Shown here piece after piece: positions 53,299-62,283 of a DNA stretch of 64,000 nt. Under the pieces are notes generated by a model. It was not told where the DNA came from. It made no database searches and was given only the letters and a program-made list of their open reading frames with translations. The number at the start of each line of letters is the position of its first letter. Positions within the stretch are counted from its first letter, which is position 1. The position numbers were made by a program, and so were the translations under genes. The stretch covers positions 1-64,000 of the forward strand of contig CAZNDO010000017.1 of the NCBI GenBank assembly GCA_964571855.1, in the 5' to 3' direction. This DNA is from CAYYFX01 sp964571855 (GTDB lineage: Bacteria; ARS69).

Positions 53299-54690
53299 CT
53301 AGCCGCCCGACCTATCGCCGGCTCGCTCGAACCGCACGATCGTGGCGAACCACTCGTCCTGATACTCCCCCAGGAACCTCTGCCGATCCTCGGGCGGCCA
53401 CGACCGCAAGATCCCTCGCATCGAGTCCGAGATGGCGTGGGACAGCGGTCGCAGCTCGCGGTCGAAGGTCACGACCACGGGTGCCGCGTTCGCGTCCACG
53501 ATGGCCTGGATCCGCGTGGAGTCACCCGCACCGGTCACGATGAAGCTCGCAATCCGAAGCCGCTCGATCTCGAGAAGGTCCATGAAGCGCTGCTCGAACC
53601 GGGGGAGGACGACACGTACGAGGGAGGAGTCCGGCACCGGCGAGTCCGCGCCGACCAACGAGTCCACGGATGCGCCCGAGAAGTGGCGTTCGTCCAGCAG
53701 GAAGATCGTGGCGCCCTGATACGCTTTGCCGTTGTTCGTGCCGGCGGCGATCACCTCATCCTTGCCGTCGGCGTCGAGATCGAACGACTGGACGTCGTAG
53801 ATCACGCCCCAGTTGTAGTAGGCCCCCAGGATCGTCCCGTCCTCACGGTACGCGGTCAACGACGACGGGAACCACATGCTGTGGAGGCGCAACGCGACGA
53901 CTTCCGGGCTGCCGTCGCCGTCGAGATCGGCGGTGTGGAAGCGCGACACCGTCATGGATCCGGGGACGCCCATCTCCTTCCCGAAGATCCGACGGGTTGC
54001 GCCCGAGTCCGCGGCGCGCTTCCAGATCGACTCTCCGGTCAGGAAGTCCCGCGCGTGGACGACGCCGCCTTCGGGGCCATCCCCCTTCAGCCCGTAAAGC
54101 AGTGTGCGGCGGCCCGTCCACGGTGCTTCCCCGAAGACCTCGACGGTGGCGTCGTGCGCCTCGGACCAGAGCGTGCCGAACGGCGGCGCTTGTACGGAGA
54201 TCGTGCGACCACTGGTGACCACGTACGCCATGCGCCCGCGCATCGCCGGCAGGAGGAGAAGCACGGCGACAGCCACGGCCAGGAGCATCGCAAGCAAGAG
54301 GAGCCACCACGGCCACCGGCCGCGCCCCTCGGGCACGAAGAGCTCCCCTTCGGGACGCTGACGACTCACGCGACCCCTCAGGGTCTCCCTTGCCCACTCC
54401 AGATCCCGCGAGCAGTCGCCACAGAGGCCCAGGTGGGCCGCCTCGCCCGGTGTTGGCACGCGCCCTTCGGCCATCGCCGCCACGGCGTCGGACGAGAGGT
54501 GGCGGAGATTGGCCGCCAGCACGAGCGACCGCTGGTCCCTGGTCCAGGCCAGGAGCCTCGCGCAGTCACCGCAGCCGGCCACGTGAGTCTCCAGCTCCGT
54601 GGCCTGGTCCGCCGCAAGCTCACCCTCGAGGTAATCGAGGATCACACCGTCGCAGTGCAACCGCTCGGGAGGCCCGGGGTCAGGAGGCAA
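53299..54690 (-). CDS. Membrane anti-sigma factor with two zinc-finger-like motifs and an external FG-GAP-like sensor domain
   Basis: 463 residues from a TTG start that overlaps the sigma gene by 11 bases. The cytoplasmic part has two HC2-like zinc fingers: HCDGVILDYLEGELAADQATELETHVAGCGDC and AAHLGLCGDCSRDLEWAR. One membrane helix follows (about 127-149, PWWLLLLAMLLAVAVAVLLLL). The external 310 residues contain FG-GAP-like DxDxDG loops (HTADLDGDGSPEVVALRLH, FDLDADGKDEVIAAGTNNG), unusual for an anti-sigma factor and suggestive of ligand or calcium binding. It likely holds the co-transcribed ECF sigma factor until an external signal arrives. Confidence 0.82.
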   Translation of the reverse strand: MPPDPGPPERLHCDGVILDYLEGELAADQATELETHVAGCGDCARLLAWTRDQRSLVLAANLRHLSSDAVAAMAEGRVPTPGEAAHLGLCGDCSRDLEWARETLRGRVSRQRPEGELFVPEGRGRWPWWLLLLAMLLAVAVAVLLLLPAMRGRMAYVVTSGRTISVQAPPFGTLWSEAHDATVEVFGEAPWTGRRTLLYGLKGDGPEGGVVHARDFLTGESIWKRAADSGATRRIFGKEMGVPGSMTVSRFHTADLDGDGSPEVVALRLHSMWFPSSLTAYREDGTILGAYYNWGVIYDVQSFDLDADGKDEVIAAGTNNGKAYQGATIFLLDERHFSGASVDSLVGADSPVPDSSLVRVVLPRFEQRFMDLLEIERLRIASFIVTGAGDSTRIQAIVDANAAPVVVTFDRELRPLSHAISDSMRGILRSWPPEDRQRFLGEYQDEWFATIVRFERAGDRSGG

Positions 54691-55366
54691 GGCGGTACGC
54701 CCCCTTCAGGCAACGATGGACCTGCATGCGAAGGGCCCCCACGGTCTTCCCCCACTGCTTGGCCAGTTCCTCGTAGGGCTCGCCATGGAACATGCGCTGG
54801 ACGAGGAGCTTCGGACAGTCCGGCATCTCCCTCCCCAGCCGGCTCAGGATCCCGATGACCTGGATCCTGGCCAGCACGGACTCGGGCGCCGCATCAGGAA
54901 GCAGGCCGGCGTAACCTCGCTCCGCCCGACGGCGCCGCTCCTCCCGGCGGTACATCCTGACGTAGGTGTGGAAAACCGTGCGTCCGACGTATGCCTGGAT
55001 CTCGCGCCCGCCGGGCCGCTCCATCCTACGGAACGCTGCCGACCGCCAGATGGCCGCTTCGGCCTCGCTCGCCACGTCGTCACGGTCGAACCCCTCGTGG
55101 CTTCTCCACACGTAGGTCCGCGCCGCCGCGACGCATAGCCGGTGGATCTCCTCGATCGTGGTCGGGAAAAGGTCATCGCCACCTGCAGCGTCGTCGATCG
55201 ACAGGACGCACCTCCCGCCAGGGTCCCCTCCGCCCGGACATCGGCGACCGAGCCTAGATCCGCGTCCGGAGCCGGACAAGCCGGATCCTGCAACTTTGTC
55301 TGTGACAGTTCCTCGCCTGCGCGCCTCTTCCCTGTCAGGTGGTGCGGAACGACAGAAGGACAGCAC
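54680..55366 (-). CDS. ECF-type RNA polymerase sigma factor
   Basis: 228 residues from the ATG at 55366. Region 2 is AAARTYVWRSHEGFDRDDVASEAEAAIWRSAAFRRME...YVGRTVFHTYVRMYRREERRRRAERG, and region 4 SRLGREMPDCPKLLVQRMFHGEPYEELAKQWGKTVGALRMQVHRCLKGAYRL. The first about 55 residues are low-complexity and unlikely to be structured; a TTG at 55279 or a CTG at 55204 with GGGAGG in front are alternative starts. The anti-sigma gene overlaps its end by 11 bases, a standard co-expressed pair. The divergent secreted protein at 55492 is a candidate target. Confidence 0.88.
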   Translation of the reverse strand: MLSFCRSAPPDREEARRRGTVTDKVAGSGLSGSGRGSRLGRRCPGGGDPGGRCVLSIDDAAGGDDLFPTTIEEIHRLCVAAARTYVWRSHEGFDRDDVASEAEAAIWRSAAFRRMERPGGREIQAYVGRTVFHTYVRMYRREERRRRAERGYAGLLPDAAPESVLARIQVIGILSRLGREMPDCPKLLVQRMFHGEPYEELAKQWGKTVGALRMQVHRCLKGAYRLAS

Positions 55367-55491
55367 GACGCCAACGCTGCGCGTCGGCCTCGGATTCCGC
55401 CCTCCCGCCTCTCCCCGGCACCGTCGAGCGGGGTGCGAGGCCCTCGGTTCGACGGAGTACCTTCGTGTCGAGAGACCGGAAGGGACAGGAC

Positions 55492-57366
55492 ATGGTTCAT
55501 AAGACGACTTCCAGGATGGCGCTCGCGGTGGCGCTCCTCCTCCTGGGGGGCTCTCGTGGCACCGCGGCGAGCTGGCAGACCTGGCTCCATGACGACTTCG
55601 ACGTGCTCGACTCCGGTCGCTGGAACGCGGCCGGGACCGGCTCCGTCGCTGCTGTGGGTGGTCAGCTGCAGATCGGAAGCGGCCCCGCGATCGGCAGCGG
55701 CGAACAGGTGGAATCGGTGGCCAGTTTCAACCTGGCGTCCTGCAACTACGCCCTGACGATCCGGTGCCGTCCGCAGACGCCGCTCGTCGACCGCAATGAC
55801 AGCGCCAACTGGGGCTTCATGCACACCGAGGATCCGGCGTACTCCCTGCTCCACTTCAAGCTGCTCACGTGCTATCCGCCGGACCCGGAGTGGTACGCGG
55901 AGGTCACCGATCAGGTGGCCTCGAAGACCCTGCACCGTCGGGTGCTGGGGAACTCCGGTTGGGAGCCGATGACCGAGTACCGGATCGAGGTGGTGGACGG
56001 TGTCGCGACGTTCTTCGTGGACGGCGACGTCGTGTTCGTTCACGGGTGCCCACCGCTCCCGCCTGGTGACTACCGGATCCACCTGAACAAGACGTCTCCC
56101 GGCGCGGATCGCTACCTGTACGTGGACTCCGTGCATCTCGAGTTCGACGCGGAGGACCCGGACTGCGCCGTGGCGCGACCGACCATCCTGATGTCCTCGG
56201 ATCGGTCCGCGAACGGTAGCCACGACATCTGGGCGATGGAGCCGGACGGGCTCTGGCTTCGCCCGCTGACGGACACCCCGTCCGTGGATGAGTGGTATCC
56301 CCGGATCTCACCGGAGGGCCGCCGGATCCTCGCGACCTCGAGGGACTCGAGCCTCGGCAGCCGCGGGAACGGCCGGCTCTACCTGATGGACGCCGACGGC
56401 GGCAACCGGCGCGAGATCTTCACGAACGTCCCGAACAAGTCGCCGCTCGCGGCGGCGTGGTCGGCGGACGGAACGCGAATCCTCCTCGGGGTCCACCTGG
56501 GCCCGGACGACGAGCGCCACGACCTCTGGAGCTACGAGTTGCTGCCGAACGGCGATGCCGCGGACCCCGTTCCGCTCACGGCTCAGGCGGAGATCTCCCA
56601 GGCAGCCGCGCCGCACGTGTCCCCGGATGGATCTCTCGTCGCGTTCTCCGGCGGCGAGGTCGGGGCGCGCGCCGGGCTGCATGTCGTGGACACGGCCGGG
56701 GGACACCAGTACACGATGCACGTGGCCTCCGGGGATCCGACCGTGAACCTGCAGTTCCCGCGCTGGTCGTCCGACGGGCAGAGCCTCGTGGCTCAGGCGG
56801 AGTTCCCCGGAGGTACGCACCAGGTCCGCCTGGTGGCCTATCCCGGCGGTGCCCAGGACACGGTGACGGCCGGTACGGGCCACAATCACCCCACGTTTCG
56901 TTCCGACGTCTCGATCCTCTTCGGCTCGGCGTGGGCCGGTACGCCCGACGTCTGGGGGATCGACGCCGACGGGACGAACGCCGCACCGATCCTCGTTGAT
57001 CCGGCCAGCGACCAGATGCCCGAGTACGGAGCGCTGGTGCTGCTTCCGGACGAGGTCCCCACCGCGGCGCCCGATGCGGCAGCGAGCATCGTGGACCCGG
57101 CCGGAGAGCTTGTCGTGTACCCGAACCCCAATGGCAGCCGCGAATTCGAGGTGCGGTACGCCGCGCCGCGTGGCGGCCCCGTGCATCTGGACGTGTTTGA
57201 CGTCGCGGGCCGCAGGATCCGCTCGTTGGGATCGCGCGCCTCGGCCGGCCTCGTGCGCTGGGACGGTACCGACGGCGACGGGCGCCGTGTCACGGCAGGC
57301 GTGTACTTCATCCGGCTTCGGGCCGACGGGGGCACGCGAGCGAAGCGGGTCGTCATCGTGAACTGA
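55492..57366 (+). CDS. Secreted WD40-like/PD40 propeller protein with lectin-like N-terminal domain and FlgD-like tail
   Basis: 624 residues; GGAAGGGACAGGAC precedes the ATG. After a signal peptide (MALAVALLLLGGSRGTAA) comes a concanavalin-like jelly roll (about 28-220: WLHDDFDVLDSGRWNAAGTG... YRIEVVDGVATFFVDGDVVF). TolB/PD40-type repeats then form a propeller (about 225-525: DIWAMEPDGLWLRPLTDTP, LYLMDADGGNRREIF, AAWSADGTRILLG, HVSPDGSLVAFSGG, VWGIDADGTNAAPIL). The FlgD-like tail is VVYPNPNGSREFEVRYAAPRGGPVHLDVFDVAGRRIRSL... TAGVYFIRLRADGG. It is divergent from the ECF/anti-sigma pair, 125 bases apart. Confidence 0.9.
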   Translation: MVHKTTSRMALAVALLLLGGSRGTAASWQTWLHDDFDVLDSGRWNAAGTGSVAAVGGQLQIGSGPAIGSGEQVESVASFNLASCNYALTIRCRPQTPLVDRNDSANWGFMHTEDPAYSLLHFKLLTCYPPDPEWYAEVTDQVASKTLHRRVLGNSGWEPMTEYRIEVVDGVATFFVDGDVVFVHGCPPLPPGDYRIHLNKTSPGADRYLYVDSVHLEFDAEDPDCAVARPTILMSSDRSANGSHDIWAMEPDGLWLRPLTDTPSVDEWYPRISPEGRRILATSRDSSLGSRGNGRLYLMDADGGNRREIFTNVPNKSPLAAAWSADGTRILLGVHLGPDDERHDLWSYELLPNGDAADPVPLTAQAEISQAAAPHVSPDGSLVAFSGGEVGARAGLHVVDTAGGHQYTMHVASGDPTVNLQFPRWSSDGQSLVAQAEFPGGTHQVRLVAYPGGAQDTVTAGTGHNHPTFRSDVSILFGSAWAGTPDVWGIDADGTNAAPILVDPASDQMPEYGALVLLPDEVPTAAPDAAASIVDPAGELVVYPNPNGSREFEVRYAAPRGGPVHLDVFDVAGRRIRSLGSRASAGLVRWDGTDGDGRRVTAGVYFIRLRADGGTRAKRVVIVN

Positions 57367-57394
57367 GCGGCGACACGACTGCCGCAGGGAGTCC

Positions 57395-57463
57395 CGGGCG
57401 GCCCGGGATCGCGAGGGGGACGCGCTTCTTGTCGCGCCATCCATCTCGCGCCCGGGCCGCCCG
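57395..57463 (+). terminator. Long GC hairpin after the PD40 protein gene
   Basis: A 13-bp perfect outer stem CGGGCGGCCCGGG (57395-57407) pairs with 57451-57463, continued after a 2-base bulge by CGCGAG/CTCGCG (57410-57415 with 57445-57450). It begins 28 bases after the stop. No T-run follows. Confidence 0.6.
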
Positions 57464-57540
57464 CGTGGCACGGCCGTCACGGGGGTGGGCCGGTCCACCA
57501 CGGCCCACGACCGGTTCGAGAGAAGCGGCGTGAACGAGGT

Positions 57541-57569
57541 TTGCCGGAGGCGGGTCCGTTCCCTAGAAT
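57541..57569 (+). promoter_or_regulatory. Sigma-70-like promoter of the M16 protease gene
   Basis: TTGCCG (57541-57546), exactly 17 bases and TAGAAT (57564-57569); predicted start near 57576, about 43 bases before the ATG. No repeat suggesting an operator was seen around it. Confidence 0.6.
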
Positions 57570-57618
57570 CCCGGCAGCGTGATCGTCCGACCCGTCCCCT
57601 GGACCCCAAGGAGCACCC

Positions 57619-60255
57619 ATGGTCCGGTCCTTCCTGCTCGGCCTGCTCGCGGCGGCCCTCCCCGCCCTGACCCACGCCCAGTCCGTCCAGGCCCCGCGCC
57701 TGCACGTGCTGGAGAACGGCCTGCGGATCCTCACCGTGGAGGACCACTCCGTTCCCCTCGTGACCGTGACGTGGAGCGCGCACGTGGGCGACAGCGCCGA
57801 GCCGCCGGACTTCGTGGGCAACTCGCACTACCTGGAGCATCTCCTGCTCTTCCGCGGCACGGAGAAGCACCCGAAGAACGCCATCGGCGAGTGGGTAGCG
57901 GGCCGCGGCGGCTACCTCAACGGCCACACGTGGTACGACTACACCACCTTCGAGATCATGTGCGCACCGTCCGACCTGGACGAGGCGCTCGCTCGGCACC
58001 GCGAGATGATGTTCCACGCGGCGTTCTCCGGCGAGGACTTCGAGCTGGAGAAGAAGGCGGTGTTCGAGGAGCTGCGCTCGTCGCTGGATCAGCCGTACGG
58101 GTATCTCTGGCTCACGTCACCCTACAAGATGTACCCGGGCGAGACGTACTACTCGCGCTCCACGATCGGCACGATCGAGAGCGTGCAGGCCGCCACCGTG
58201 CAGCGCGTGCGCAAGTACTACAAGGACTACTACGTCCCCAGCAACATGACGGTGGCGATCGTGGGGGACATCGACACGGACGAGGCCGTGGCGAAGGCGC
58301 GCGCGCAGTTCGCCTCCTACCCCGCCGGCAAGGCGCCGGCGCCGCGCTACCAGCCCATGGGCATGAAGCCCGGCATCACCGTGGTCACCGAGGAACGCGA
58401 CCAGGGCAAGGCGTACTTCGTGCTCGCGTTCGAGGGACCGGACGCGGCGTCGCCGGACTGGTTCCCCTACGTGGTGCTGACCGCCTATCTCGCGAACGGC
58501 AACACCGCGCTGCTGCGCGACGAGCTGGTGACGCAGCGGGAGCTGCTGGACGAGCTGTCCATGGACGCCCTCCCGCGGAAGTACCCGTCGGGTTGGCAGT
58601 CGTTCGACGGCGAGGGGGAGCCGGGGAAGATCGCGGAGGCCGTGGGCGCCATGTGGGAGCTGGCGGCGGAGGTGGCCGCCGGGCGCGTCACGGACGAGGA
58701 CGTGGAGCTGGCGCGCCAGCGTCTCGTGGCCGCGCACGGCGTGCAGTGCGACGACCAGTACAACGTGGCGTCCCGGCTCGTGGAAGCGGACGCGCACGGG
58801 GACTACCGGCTGTTCTCGGAGTTCCCGGAGCGGCTGGCGCAGGTGACGCGCGCGGATGTGCGGGCCGTGGCGCGCAAGTACCTCACGCCGGACCACTTCT
58901 TCCTGATGGCCAGCTTCCCGAAGGACGGCACGCCGGAGGGCTTCGAGGACGCCATCCGCGCGACCGGCGAGGAGACGGGCGGCGGTGCGGACCTCACGTC
59001 CACGGTGCTGGCCTCCGGAGCCACGTTGATCCACGAGTCGCGGCCGGGGGCGTCGGTGGAGAGCTTCACCGTGGCGGTGCAGGCCGGCGACCGCGACGGC
59101 GACGCGGCCGGGCTGGCCAGCGCCGTGGCGCGGCTGATGACGCGGCAGACCAAGTCCATGGACAAGGACGAACTGCAGGACTACCTGGACCGCAACGCGT
59201 TCCGGCTGGCTTCGTGGACCACGGCGGACGGCGCGTTCTTCTCCGTGCAATGCCCGGCGGGATCCTCCGAGGAGGCAGCGAAGCTCCTCGTGGACGTGCT
59301 CACCGCGCCCGCGTTCCCCGAGGACGAGTGGGAGGCGCTGCGTACGGAGATCCTGGCGGAGATCGGCCGGGCCGTGGACCAGCCCGCGACGGTCGCGCGC
59401 GACGCGCTGCAGACCGCGATCTTCGGCGGCACGCCGTACGGGCGCTCCATGGAGGACGAGCGCGCGGCCGTGGCGGAGCTGACCACGAAGGACCTCGCGG
59501 CGTTCTGGAAGGAGCGGTACCGCGCGGGCGCGATGGCCGTGTGCTTCTGCGGCGACGCGGGCGCGGAGGATGTGGCCGAGGCGCTGGCCGGATTGGCGAA
59601 GGTGAAGGGCAACGCGCCGGCACGCGCGGAGATCGAAGGCGACCGCCCCGAGGGCGAAGAGCACCTTGCGAAGCCCATGGCCGGCAAGACGCAGGCGAAC
59701 CTGTACGTGGCGTGGCCCGCTCCCGCGCTCGGCACGGACGACTGGGTGCGCTGGGCGCTCGCCGAGAAGGCGATCGGCGGCGACCTCGCGGGCCGGCTGT
59801 GGAAGCTGCGCCAGGACGAAGGGCTGGCCTACAGCGTGTGGATGGAAGGCTGGGCGCGGCGGGACTTCCCCATCACCTACGTGTACATGGCCACCGCCGC
59901 GGAGCAGCGCGAGAAGGCGCTGGCGGCGATCCACCGCGAGGTGAAGAAGGCCGCGGCGGGACTCACCGAGGAGGAGTTGGCGCGCGTGAAGGTCTCGTTC
60001 CTGGCCACGATCAACCGCCTGGACCGGACCGCGCAGCGGCGCTCGAACCGGATGGCGGACTGGTGGAGCCTGGGCCTGCCCGTGGACTGGCGCACGCGGA
60101 TGGCGGAGGTCGTGCAGGAGACGACGCTCGCGGACGTGAACCGCGTGGTGGCGAGCGTGGTGGATCCCGCGCGGTACCACTTCGTGGAGGCGGGGACGGT
60201 GCCGGAGGTTGCCGGCGGCGGCAGCGGGGCGGGAGCGGGGGCGGGAGGGCGGTGA
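57619..60255 (+). CDS. Exported M16-family zinc metalloprotease (pitrilysin-like)
   Basis: 878 residues with signal peptide MVRSFLLGLLAAALPALTHA. The inverted zinc motif is complete: HYLEH at about 70-74, with the third ligand Glu about 151 (FELEKKAVFEELR) exactly 76 residues on, as in family M16. The first metal-binding domain is followed by M16-C (AIVGDIDTDEAV), and about 450-878 repeats the M16 fold without the zinc residues, so the protein is the full two-lobed clam-shell on one chain. It should degrade peptides in the periplasm. No partner subunit lies next to it, and none is needed for this type. Confidence 0.95.
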   Translation: MVRSFLLGLLAAALPALTHAQSVQAPRLHVLENGLRILTVEDHSVPLVTVTWSAHVGDSAEPPDFVGNSHYLEHLLLFRGTEKHPKNAIGEWVAGRGGYLNGHTWYDYTTFEIMCAPSDLDEALARHREMMFHAAFSGEDFELEKKAVFEELRSSLDQPYGYLWLTSPYKMYPGETYYSRSTIGTIESVQAATVQRVRKYYKDYYVPSNMTVAIVGDIDTDEAVAKARAQFASYPAGKAPAPRYQPMGMKPGITVVTEERDQGKAYFVLAFEGPDAASPDWFPYVVLTAYLANGNTALLRDELVTQRELLDELSMDALPRKYPSGWQSFDGEGEPGKIAEAVGAMWELAAEVAAGRVTDEDVELARQRLVAAHGVQCDDQYNVASRLVEADAHGDYRLFSEFPERLAQVTRADVRAVARKYLTPDHFFLMASFPKDGTPEGFEDAIRATGEETGGGADLTSTVLASGATLIHESRPGASVESFTVAVQAGDRDGDAAGLASAVARLMTRQTKSMDKDELQDYLDRNAFRLASWTTADGAFFSVQCPAGSSEEAAKLLVDVLTAPAFPEDEWEALRTEILAEIGRAVDQPATVARDALQTAIFGGTPYGRSMEDERAAVAELTTKDLAAFWKERYRAGAMAVCFCGDAGAEDVAEALAGLAKVKGNAPARAEIEGDRPEGEEHLAKPMAGKTQANLYVAWPAPALGTDDWVRWALAEKAIGGDLAGRLWKLRQDEGLAYSVWMEGWARRDFPITYVYMATAAEQREKALAAIHREVKKAAAGLTEEELARVKVSFLATINRLDRTAQRRSNRMADWWSLGLPVDWRTRMAEVVQETTLADVNRVVASVVDPARYHFVEAGTVPEVAGGGSGAGAGAGGR

Positions 60256-60297
60256 GGCGGCGCGCCATCGTAGAACGGCGCGCTACCCGACGAAGCG

Positions 60298-61059
60298 TCA
60301 GGTCCCGAACTGGACCGCGAGGTACCGGTCCACCGCCGCCGCGTCGCTCGCATGGAGGTCATCGAGCCGTTCCATGAGCTGATCCGCGACGGCCACGCCC
60401 CTGGCCGGCTTCTTCAGGACCTTGATCGAGGGGCCGAGCCGTCGCGGACCGGCGAGAGTCGGAAGCGTGCCGATTCCGAGGCTCCCGCCGGGGTCGCGGA
60501 GTTCGATGCCTTGCACGTGCGCCGTGACCGAGTTGTACGTCTCGTTGCTGACGACGAGCCACGGCGTGGCGCTGCCGCACACGGACCACACCGACAGGCG
60601 AGGCACGGGGGACGGCCGGCCGTCGGCGGCCACGTCACGAGGCGCCCGGAAGACCTTCGCCAAGGACGCCATCCGGCCCGGGAGCTGCAGCTGGACCGCA
60701 AGGAGGTCCAGGGCGCCGAAGCCGCGACGGCATCCCTGCCCCGAGAAGAACCGCTCATCCACCCTCCCGGACCGGGCCGGAAGGCGGCTTGCCTCGCGGG
60801 TGGCGATGAGCGTCGCGGTGATGGGCCGCGTCGTGTCGAATGGGCGACCACGCTCCGCGTGGTAGATCCCCGCGTCGTCGAGAAAGCACGCGAACGGGAA
60901 GCGGACCTGGGCCGTGCTGCCGAGCGAGGACGAGATGACCGTCACCAGGCCGGTGTCGCGCGTGTACTCCTCCGAGCTCACCCCGAACGCGAAGTGGCGC
61001 AGCCCGGAGCGCGGTTCACCGGGCAGGTCGATCCCGATCTCGTAGACGTCTCCTCGCAT
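60298..61059 (-). CDS. Single-chain tandem PemK/MazF-like protein
   Basis: 253 residues from the ATG at 61059 (AGGAGG upstream). The first half begins MRGDVYEIGIDLPGEPRSGLRHFAFGVSSEEYTRDTGLVTVISSSL, matching the PemK/MazF pattern of RGD-x-x-W/Y, a glycine loop and a VVSxxxYN-like strand. The second half repeats the core with RLSVWSVCGSATPWLVVSNETYNSVTAHVQGIELRDP. The MazF toxin is normally one such domain of about 110 residues that dimerises; here both copies sit on one polypeptide. No antitoxin gene of MazE type is seen directly beside it, so it may not be a classical toxin. Convergent with the M16 gene. Confidence 0.6.
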   Translation of the reverse strand: MRGDVYEIGIDLPGEPRSGLRHFAFGVSSEEYTRDTGLVTVISSSLGSTAQVRFPFACFLDDAGIYHAERGRPFDTTRPITATLIATREASRLPARSGRVDERFFSGQGCRRGFGALDLLAVQLQLPGRMASLAKVFRAPRDVAADGRPSPVPRLSVWSVCGSATPWLVVSNETYNSVTAHVQGIELRDPGGSLGIGTLPTLAGPRRLGPSIKVLKKPARGVAVADQLMERLDDLHASDAAAVDRYLAVQFGT

Positions 61060-61218
61060 CCCAACCGGTCCTCCTGCACGCTCGGGCCGTGCGATCCGGA
61101 GACTCCTGCGTGGCTCTTGCCCTGCCGCCCAGTCGCGAGCGAAGTGTACCGCGTCGGAAAGAGCAGTGCGCACGTCGCTGACCGGCGCAGGACGGACGCA
61201 GCGAGGTCCGAGGGGAGT

Positions 61219-61638
61219 TCAGAGCTTGGCGTTCTTCCGTCCGAGATCGCGATCGCGTGCCCGCCTGCCCGCGAGGAACGAGCTCGTCAAGCCCAGCACA
61301 GCGGTCGTTCCGAGGATGCCGCCCGCAGCGTCGTGCCCCTCGAGGACGAGGATGAACGAGAGCGTCCCGAAGAGCACGGCAAGGACGAACGCCATGAATT
61401 GGCCCCGGCGTTCGTTGGCCGCGTTGCCGGGGATCACAACGGCCTCGATCCGCCTGCGGTGGGCGGCCTGGTCCTCGGCCATGCGGAGAATCCGTTCGGC
61501 CGCGCCAGGGAGGATCTCTTCGTACCGCCGGAGCATCTCCGGCGACGGAATCGGACCCTGGTAGGCTTCAGCCTTCGTGGTGACGCGCGTCTCGGCCCGG
61601 GGAGTGGCGGACCCGCTACCTTGCCCGGGGTTGGGCAT
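61219..61638 (-). CDS. DUF2335 small membrane protein
   Basis: 139 residues from the ATG at 61638, which lies within the end of the small gene upstream. The conserved block EAYQGPIPSPEMLRRYEEILPGAAERILRMAEDQAAHRRRIE leads to two membrane segments (QFMAFVLAVLFGTLSFILVLEG and AAGGILGTTAVLGLTSSFLAG). DUF2335 proteins are small, often found on mobile or phage-related DNA, and have no proven function. The 23-base overlap with the preceding 72-residue gene indicates co-expression. Confidence 0.82.
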   Translation of the reverse strand: MPNPGQGSGSATPRAETRVTTKAEAYQGPIPSPEMLRRYEEILPGAAERILRMAEDQAAHRRRIEAVVIPGNAANERRGQFMAFVLAVLFGTLSFILVLEGHDAAGGILGTTAVLGLTSSFLAGRRARDRDLGRKNAKL

Positions 61639-61834
61639 GAGGGCCCTGGGACATCGCGAGTCGCAGGTCATCCCCGACGACACCCCAGTCCGAGGCGATG
61701 GCCGCAGCGTCCGCGCGGTCTCCGTCCGACCAATCGTTGTAGCTGTGCTGCGACAGGGTGGCGCCGAGGTCGAACACCCGGGCAACGCCGGTCAGGAAGG
61801 ATGGCCGGGCAAACAGGAAGTCGGTGCAGCTCAC
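61616..61834 (-). CDS. Small unknown protein co-transcribed with DUF2335
   Basis: 72 residues from a GTG at 61834 with GGAG five bases upstream. The sequence SCTDFLFARPSFLTGVARVFDLGATLSQHSYNDWSDGDRADAAAIASDWGVVGDDLRLAM has balanced composition and even hydrophobic spacing, with GDDLRLAM at the end recalling a small conserved partner of DUF2335 proteins, but I cannot name the family. No membrane helix, no enzyme motif. It overlaps the DUF2335 gene by 23 bases. Confidence 0.7.
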   Translation of the reverse strand: MSCTDFLFARPSFLTGVARVFDLGATLSQHSYNDWSDGDRADAAAIASDWGVVGDDLRLAMSQGPHAQPRAR

Positions 61835-62061
61835 GCGGACTCCGGATGGCAAGGCTGGAGACTCCTCGGGGAGTTTGGGCCCGTCCGCGGGCCGTGAGGC
61901 TCCGTGGACCGAACGGTAGAGCACTCTAGGTCGAGCCCGCAGGCCCGTCAACGGCCCGGCCGGAGCGGACGTGTCGCAACTTGTTGGGGATCAGGGAGTT
62001 CCATCTTTTGGAGACCGTACGCACGTCCATGTCCACAAGGTCGTTCGGAGCGGCAAGGCCG

Positions 62062-62283
62062 TCAGTTCTTCCGCTCCGCCTCGCGCCAGGAACGTGCCAT
62101 GCGCTCCAGGTCGTCCACGATTGCGAGCCAGTCGTGCAGCGTGGCCGGGTCGAAATCCGCACGCCGTGACGCGATGGATCGGGTGCTGCTCCATGTCGTT
62201 CCTACCTCAGCGGCTCGATCCTCACACAGGACGGATCTCCCAGCAGCGGTACATGCTACGGACTCCCTCCCGCAATCCGCTTC
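62062..62283 (-). pseudogene. Coding-like tail without a usual start codon, after the radical SAM gene
   Basis: On the minus strand an open frame ends at 62062-62064 with SRRADFDPATLHDWLAIVDDLERMARSWREAERKN (written in parts: DFDPATLHDWLAIVDD, LERMARSWREAERKN). The acidic/Trp-rich helix looks like real protein, but upstream to the in-frame stop there is no ATG, GTG or TTG; the 28 bases overlapping the radical SAM end would have to begin with CTG. It may be a small gene with a rare start, or a broken one. The rest of the 61835-62255 gap shows nothing further. Confidence 0.35.

Noticed and set aside
55292..55310. AACTTTGTCTGTGACAG near the ECF gene
   Set aside because: Only one half resembles the operator arm, and there is no matching second half at the required spacing.
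56425..56445. CGAACAAGTCG in the PD40 protein gene
   Set aside because: Within coding DNA and missing the palindromic partner; no promoter nearby.
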